64,000 bases of DNA from Blautia sp. BIOML-A1 (lineage in GTDB: Bacteria; Bacillota; Clostridia; Lachnospirales; Lachnospiraceae): assembly GCF_009883055.1 (NCBI RefSeq), contig NZ_WWVR01000003.1:1-64000 (forward strand), in the 5' to 3' direction. This document shows positions 59,353 to 64,000 of this stretch, piece by piece. The notes under the pieces were generated by a model, which was not told the origin of the DNA, made no database searches, and worked only from the letters and a program-made list of their open reading frames with translations. Numbering within the stretch: position 1 is the stretch's first letter; every line of letters starts with the position of its first letter. The position numbers and the translations under genes were made by a program.

Positions 59353-61677
59353 TTAATACAGCCTTTCTATATATTTCATGATCCAGTTTCCATACCAGCT
59401 TCTGGCTTTTTTCAGTTCTTTTTTCATCTTCTGCACGCACAGAGCGGTATCCTTTCGTTCTTCTTTTGATACAGCATGGGGACTGAACGCAGCCTTTTCC
59501 CCGATAACGCTTGTTTTTCGGTAACACTTCATGGCATCTTCCGAATAAAGCTCAGGGCCATGATAATAAAGAAGCCGCGCATATCCGGCCATGGCGCGAA
59601 CCGCCTGGCGGTCATCTTCACTTTCAAACAGTTTTCTCCGTCTTCTGTTTGCGTGGATGCGGAGCACACAGACCGTAAAGATAAATATCAGGCAGAAGAG
59701 GTCAAATACCGCAAGCAGGAGGATCAGAAGCTTTTCGATTCCGAACAGTGCCAGTTTTAAGCTCCAGTGTGTCTGGATGTTCTCCTGTGCAGGCGGTTCG
59801 TCCTGTGCTTCCGGGATGGCGGCTGCTTTGGCTCCTTTTGCCTCCAGGCCTGCCGTGAGGTCTGCTTCCTCCATGACATTATAGTATTCCGGTGTCATTT
59901 CTACCGGTACCCATCCAAGGCCGTCCATATAGATCTCGGTCCAGGCATGTCCATTCTTTCCCGGGACTTCTATCGTATCCCCCGGCTTTTTATCTTTGAT
60001 ATCTTCCGGTGTGATCAGATAGCCTTCCACATAACGGGACGGGATCCCGTAATAACGGAACATCAGTGCCGCTGCCGTGGCATAATGGACACTGTGGCCG
60101 ATCCTGGTGTTTGTCAGGAAGTCCTCTGCAAAATCCCCCTGTCCGGTATACGGATCGGCTGCCGTGCTGTAAGTCAGGTTCTTTTCCAGATAGGAACGGA
60201 TCCTGCTGATCGCTGTATAGTAATCGGTATGCCCCTGTTCCCGGTTTCCACCGTCCCCCAGTTCTTTGCGGAACAGGGTTTCCAGTGCACCGGACAGCTT
60301 CGTATCCTGGCTGTACACAAATGCGTTGTAATAACTCTCATCATCACGGTAGGAATCCCCTTCATCCCTGGCAAGTGCCTGATAGACCCTTGCCCCCAGC
60401 ACCGTAAAATCTTTTACCAGGTTTCCATTTGCCTGATAGTGATAGTTTCTTGCTCCAAAGAGTCCTTTTGCTTTTAACATACTGTCAGCAAACGGTGTCT
60501 CTTTCCTGTATCCGACAGGCAGTTCTGTGATCTCATAAGGGGTATAGAGATAACGGCTGTCTGCCTTTTCATTTTTTATGTCCACTTCGGATACTTTGTC
60601 AGAAAGGGCATCATCATCTGCAAGTGCCCTTGCACGGCTTAGCTGGGTCTCCCCATAAAATCCATCCTGGTGGAGCCAGTAAAAGAGCGTCCTCTGTTTA
60701 TAGGCATCCTCCGTATCCAGGCTTTCCCAGGAAGAACCGTCATACACGCTTCCCACAAATCCTCTCAGGTAGAGAGAATCCGGATTTTCCATGGTAACGG
60801 AAAGTGCCGTATCGTCTGAGGCACTCCAGGCACCGCATTCTTTCAGCTTTCCATCCGGAAGGGTATTGATCTTTCCTTTTTTGTACCGCAGGCTGCTGAT
60901 CCCGTCCAGGGCCTCTTTTTTAGCTTCTGTGACAAGTGTCGAGGAACCATAGTCTTCGGACGGCATAAACTGTTCCAGAAGGATCCCGGCTGCCAGCATT
61001 ACCGCACATGCCAGGATGCTTCCTGTCAAAAATGCCCGGCTGCTCTCTGCCCGGTGGCGTTTCCTTCCAGAACGGGAAAGGATAAGATTCAGTTCCAAAA
61101 GGATCCCCATGTAAAAAATAACTCCTGTGCCTGCATCCGGTTCCATACCAAGGATTCCCGAAAGGACAGGAAGTACCAGAGCCCAGGCAAGCACCAGTAG
61201 ATAAAACTTCAATTTCAGGATAAGGAATCCGCAGACTGCCGCTGCCATTCCAAGATAAATAAGGAATACCATGCGGGCGGCATCCCCTCCCTGTATCCCG
61301 GCAGTCTCAAACCTTTTGAGGTAAATTCCTGCCCGGCTTCCCAGGATGTCTGCCATATCATTCCAGTATAATGCCATGCCGTCTAAGAGCTGTCCATGGA
61401 ACAGGAAGATCCCTGCGATGGAAACCATTCCCAGTCCCAGCCGTCCATAAAGCCCATATTTTCCCATTCTTTCTGTTGCAGTACAGAACACTGCCATAAG
61501 AAGCACGCTTCCCAAAATCGGTGCCATGCGTTCCTGCTCAGTAAGGACACTCATAAAAAGCAGGAGCCCTCCGCCTGCACTAAGCCAGATCAGTGCAGTT
61601 TCCAGCAGGATACCGGACAGTTGTTTTCCATATGCTGTTTTTGACTGTCTTTTGGATTCTGTGATCCGTATTTCCAT
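59353..61677 (-). CDS. TgpA-like transglutaminase-fold membrane protein, catalytic Cys replaced
   Basis: A 774-residue protein with about six N-terminal membrane helices (20-230), an extracellular transglutaminase-fold domain (about 250-660), another helix (near 670-695) and a cytoplasmic tail. In the core motif the residue normally Cys is Ser529 (IGHSVHYATAAALM). His577 is present (NGHAWTEIY) and the Asp position is Glu593 (WVPVEMTP). Ser529 is codon AGT, one base from TGT. It may have no classical transglutaminase/protease activity and act as a structural or sensing domain, or use Ser. ATG at 61677 overlaps the DUF58 gene by 88 bases. Confidence 0.85.
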   Translation of the reverse strand: MEIRITESKRQSKTAYGKQLSGILLETALIWLSAGGGLLLFMSVLTEQERMAPILGSVLLMAVFCTATERMGKYGLYGRLGLGMVSIAGIFLFHGQLLDGMALYWNDMADILGSRAGIYLKRFETAGIQGGDAARMVFLIYLGMAAAVCGFLILKLKFYLLVLAWALVLPVLSGILGMEPDAGTGVIFYMGILLELNLILSRSGRKRHRAESSRAFLTGSILACAVMLAAGILLEQFMPSEDYGSSTLVTEAKKEALDGISSLRYKKGKINTLPDGKLKECGAWSASDDTALSVTMENPDSLYLRGFVGSVYDGSSWESLDTEDAYKQRTLFYWLHQDGFYGETQLSRARALADDDALSDKVSEVDIKNEKADSRYLYTPYEITELPVGYRKETPFADSMLKAKGLFGARNYHYQANGNLVKDFTVLGARVYQALARDEGDSYRDDESYYNAFVYSQDTKLSGALETLFRKELGDGGNREQGHTDYYTAISRIRSYLEKNLTYSTAADPYTGQGDFAEDFLTNTRIGHSVHYATAAALMFRYYGIPSRYVEGYLITPEDIKDKKPGDTIEVPGKNGHAWTEIYMDGLGWVPVEMTPEYYNVMEEADLTAGLEAKGAKAAAIPEAQDEPPAQENIQTHWSLKLALFGIEKLLILLLAVFDLFCLIFIFTVCVLRIHANRRRRKLFESEDDRQAVRAMAGYARLLYYHGPELYSEDAMKCYRKTSVIGEKAAFSPHAVSKEERKDTALCVQKMKKELKKARSWYGNWIMKYIERLY

Positions 61678-62777
61678 AATACCTGTTCTCCTCCACTGTC
61701 TCTGCCGCCTGTGCCGCATCCTACGATCGTCACTTCTCCCTTTGCTGCCAGGAGTTCTGCTTCTTTGTCCTGCGGGTCGCCGGTTATATATACATAGTTT
61801 GCAAAATTCTGTATTCCCGGGTCTTTCAGATATTCCCGTACTGTGACCGGCGTTTTTGCATCACTTCCATAACGCAGGAAGCGGTACAGGATGTTTTCGC
61901 GGTCCTCTTCTGTACGGATCTTCTCCAGCCGGAACTTCCCAGTGCTGTGGTCATAGACTCCGGCCTGGCAGGAGATCTTCTTTTCCATAAAGCTCTGAAG
62001 GACTGCTGAAAAGACTTCTGCCACCGTTTCCGCACGCTGCGGATCCCGGTCTGCCTGAAATGCTTCTGCCAGGATCAGTACCGTATCATCCACCGGGAAG
62101 CTTTTTTCCCGGATCATAATGTCATCCAGCTTTCCGGACAACTTCCAGTGGATCTGCCGGATACTGTCACCGGAACGATATTCCCGGATGTCATAAGTTT
62201 CTCCCGGATCATCCCCCGGGCGGCTTCCGGAATAGCGGAAACTTTCCATGTCGAATCCTTCCCTTGTAAAAAGGGAAAGCTCACCTTTTTGTCTTTCCGG
62301 CATTACAACGGTATAAGCGCATGTATCAGCCTTCCTTTTTAAAGAAAAGACACGAAAAAAATCCTGGCATTTCCAGTCAGAAAAACAAAATCTGATGCAG
62401 CCGCACCAGCTGCTTCCGGTCTCAAACCCGATGACCTGTTTTTCCTTTCCTCCCAGGGAAAAGGAAAGAGGGATCTCTCCTTTTTCACCGGTAAAAAGAT
62501 TTTCCCATCTGAGCACTCCTGCTCCGCCAAATACCGGCCATGCAGACTGATTTTCCAAATACATTTTTCCATGGAAACACTCCATTCTCTCTGATGCCTT
62601 TGGGAGATGCAGTTTGATAACGGCTTTTTTTCCGGACAAAACCACACTCCCTGCAGAAAAGATCAAAATAAGAATGGTGAGCAAAAGAACCGCTGCAAAA
62701 AGCCATGTGCCTGTAATTACTGCTGCTCCTGCCATGCAGACCAGCCACAAGAGCCACAGGATCCTGTCCTTTATCAT
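61590..62777 (-). CDS. DUF58 domain protein
   Basis: A 395-residue protein with two N-terminal membrane helices (about 8-50) and the DUF58 motif YDIREYRSGDSIRQIHWKLSGKLDDIMIREKS (about residues 190-220), followed by a VWA-like fold. DUF58 proteins pair with MoxR ATPases and TgpA-like transglutaminases in a common operon; the role is probably assembly or maturation at the membrane. The ATG overlaps the MoxR stop (ATGA). The 3' end overlaps the transglutaminase gene by 88 bases, a long but frame-consistent overlap. Confidence 0.88.
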   Translation of the reverse strand: MIKDRILWLLWLVCMAGAAVITGTWLFAAVLLLTILILIFSAGSVVLSGKKAVIKLHLPKASERMECFHGKMYLENQSAWPVFGGAGVLRWENLFTGEKGEIPLSFSLGGKEKQVIGFETGSSWCGCIRFCFSDWKCQDFFRVFSLKRKADTCAYTVVMPERQKGELSLFTREGFDMESFRYSGSRPGDDPGETYDIREYRSGDSIRQIHWKLSGKLDDIMIREKSFPVDDTVLILAEAFQADRDPQRAETVAEVFSAVLQSFMEKKISCQAGVYDHSTGKFRLEKIRTEEDRENILYRFLRYGSDAKTPVTVREYLKDPGIQNFANYVYITGDPQDKEAELLAAKGEVTIVGCGTGGRDSGGEQVLWKYGSQNPKDSQKQHMENNCPVSCWKLH

Positions 62778-63709
62778 CCTTCCACCTTCGGTTCCGCCAC
62801 GTCTGCCAGAATCTCAGAAAGGATCTCACGGGCAGATTTTTCCTGATACCTCGCCTTGGAATCCAGAATCATTCTGTGTGCCGCAACGTCCTTAAAGACA
62901 TCCTGTACGTCCTTTGGAATAACATAATCCCTTTCTTTCATATAGGCGGCTGCCTTTGCCATCCTTACCAGTGCCAGGGTTCCACGCGGGCTTAATCCCA
63001 GCGTGATCAGCACATGTTTCCTTGTAGCTTCCGCAAGGTCTGCCACATAGTCGAGCACCTGGTCTGCTACATAGATCTCCTGTACCTCTTTCTGGAGTTC
63101 CAGCACCTCATCCCGGCTGACAACAGTTTTGGCATTTTCCAGTGGATTTTCCCTCTGTCTGTCCCTTAACAGTTCGACCAGGCTCTGGTGATCCGGATAT
63201 CCCATGCTGACACTGATCATAAATCGGTCAAGCTGTGATTCCGGAAGGAGCTGTGTACCGGAAGAGCCCACCGGGTTTTCTGTGGCAATGACTACAAATG
63301 GGGATGGCACACAATGGGTTTCCCCGTCTACCGTCACCTTTCCTTCTTCCATTACTTCCAGAAGGGCAGACTGGGTCTTGCTGGAAGTACGGTTGATCTC
63401 ATCTGCCAGCAAAAGGTTGCACATGACAGCCCCGGCACGATAGGAAAACTGTCCGCTCTGTTTGTCATACATGGTAAATCCGGTCACATCGGAAGGGACA
63501 ACATCCGGGGTGAACTGGATACGGTTAAATTCCATCCCCATGAGACGGCTCAGTGCCAGTGCGGTCGTCGTCTTACCGACACCAGGAACATCTTCCAGAA
63601 GGACATGTCCCTTTGCGAGCACTGCCATGAGGATCTTATCTGTGATATCTTTTTTTCCTTTAATGATTTTCTCCAGCTGATTCTGAAGTTCTGTTATTTT
63701 CTGCGGCAT
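62774..63709 (-). CDS. MoxR-type AAA ATPase of the surface operon
   Basis: A 311-residue ATPase with Walker A DVPGVGKTTTALAL, Walker B ADEINRTSSKTQSALLEVMEEG and the MoxR arginine-finger context FVVIATENPVGSSGTQLLPESQLDRFM. It forms the usual MoxR-DUF58-transglutaminase triad with the next two genes. It is distinct from the larger MoxR at 46021. The Met at 63709 is preferred because GGAGG lies just before it. Confidence 0.93.
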   Translation of the reverse strand: MPQKITELQNQLEKIIKGKKDITDKILMAVLAKGHVLLEDVPGVGKTTTALALSRLMGMEFNRIQFTPDVVPSDVTGFTMYDKQSGQFSYRAGAVMCNLLLADEINRTSSKTQSALLEVMEEGKVTVDGETHCVPSPFVVIATENPVGSSGTQLLPESQLDRFMISVSMGYPDHQSLVELLRDRQRENPLENAKTVVSRDEVLELQKEVQEIYVADQVLDYVADLAEATRKHVLITLGLSPRGTLALVRMAKAAAYMKERDYVIPKDVQDVFKDVAAHRMILDSKARYQEKSAREILSEILADVAEPKVEG

Positions 63710-63723
63710 TTTTTCCTCCATCC

Positions 63724-64000
63724 TTATCTGTGGTCTGTCATATCAAAAAAACTGTTTTCCTTATCCTGATAACGCTGGTAAGCTACCAGTGCACAGAATC
63801 CCTGGTCTGTTGCCATGGGGTTGCTTTCCCCGTCCAGGGTATGTTTAAAACTTCCATCCTTCTGATAAAAAGTCATCAGGGTATCATACAGGCCTTTTCC
63901 ATCTTTCTGGAAGCGTTCATCCTCATTGCAGTCTACGCCTACCGCACTGAGGGCGATCACGGTCTGGGAAATAGATTCTGAGCTCTTTGCGCCAAATGCG
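63724..64000 (-). CDS. Alpha/alpha-repeat (prenyltransferase/terpene cyclase-like) protein, partial
   Basis: The frame is open to the window edge; 91 C-terminal residues are visible. AFGAKSSESISQTVIALSAVGVD and SNPMATDQGFCALVAYQRY are two repeats of the alpha6-alpha6 barrel family (prenyltransferase/squalene cyclase-like). Together with the DUF4430 protein they give the two domain types of transcobalamin on separate polypeptides. The usual partner in Lachnospiraceae is DUF4430, often on the same protein. N-terminus and signal peptide lie beyond the window. Its stop is close to the MoxR start. Confidence 0.72.
   Translation of the reverse strand, partial: AFGAKSSESISQTVIALSAVGVDCNEDERFQKDGKGLYDTLMTFYQKDGSFKHTLDGESNPMATDQGFCALVAYQRYQDKENSFFDMTDHR

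Noticed and set aside
1..64000. CRISPR array, tRNA or rRNA genes
   Set aside because: No regularly spaced direct repeats outside coding low-complexity regions and no cloverleaf or rRNA-like sequence was seen by eye; a tRNAscan/CRISPR search would be decisive.

Overview
The window reads as Lachnospiraceae-type Clostridia (Bacillota). The evidence is the gene order mutS-mutL-miaA-PLP lyase-two flavoproteins next to radC-mreB-mreC-mreD-PBP2-minD-minE-rodA, purine-rich Shine-Dalgarno sites, moderate G+C, and TTG/GTG starts. All genes but one (a cbiZ-like gene at 34.8 kb) lie on the minus strand, so transcription runs from high to low coordinates. No rRNA, tRNA or CRISPR array was seen.

Region 1 (0-23.1 kb) is core chromosome. 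It holds a small P-loop protein, an SGNH/MBOAT pair probably acylating a surface glycan, a cell-shape and division operon (radC to a D-Ala-D-Ala carboxypeptidase, closed by a terminator at 3.5 kb), and a mismatch-repair/tRNA-modification operon (mutS to a flavoprotein, closed by a terminator at 13.2 kb).

Region 2 (about 23.05-52.3 kb, perhaps further) is an integrative element whose int/xis end sits at the 5' end of mutS. MutS residues 1-39 have no counterpart in the usual family start and look element-derived. No terminator separates int from mutS, so mismatch-repair expression may depend on the element. The element has three transcription units. P1 (26.6 kb) drives a protein made of nine Cys-Cys helix-turn-helix-like repeats. 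P2 (34.3 kb) drives PcfK-like, DUF7666-like and two PcfJ-like genes. P3 (52.05 kb) drives a 14 kb operon with SSB, a RecD2-like helicase, a MoxR ATPase, a metallopeptidase-VWA protein and several large unknown proteins. Each unit begins with a clear sigma-70 promoter followed by a leader RNA holding an intrinsic terminator before the first gene, which suggests attenuation or antitermination. P2 and P3 share an operator-like palindrome between -35 and -10. A nested cargo block (34.4-37.8 kb) carries a pseudoknot-like RNA, a CbiZ-like corrinoid amidohydrolase, a flavodoxin and two Rpn-type nuclease genes, one truncated. No relaxase or mating-pore gene was seen, so the rest of the element probably lies beyond 64 kb.

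Region 3 (52.4-64 kb, G+C richer) is a surface operon: an alpha/alpha-repeat protein (partial), MoxR, DUF58, a transglutaminase-fold membrane protein whose catalytic Cys is Ser, a DUF4430 protein, a Pro-Glu-Pro-rich membrane-anchored protein and a 1295-residue beta-propeller/Ig protein. DUF4430 and alpha/alpha barrels are the two domain types of animal transcobalamin. With the CbiZ-like gene, this makes corrinoid capture and remodelling a testable hypothesis. Whether region 3 is element cargo or chromosome cannot be decided here, because no right-hand att copy was found.
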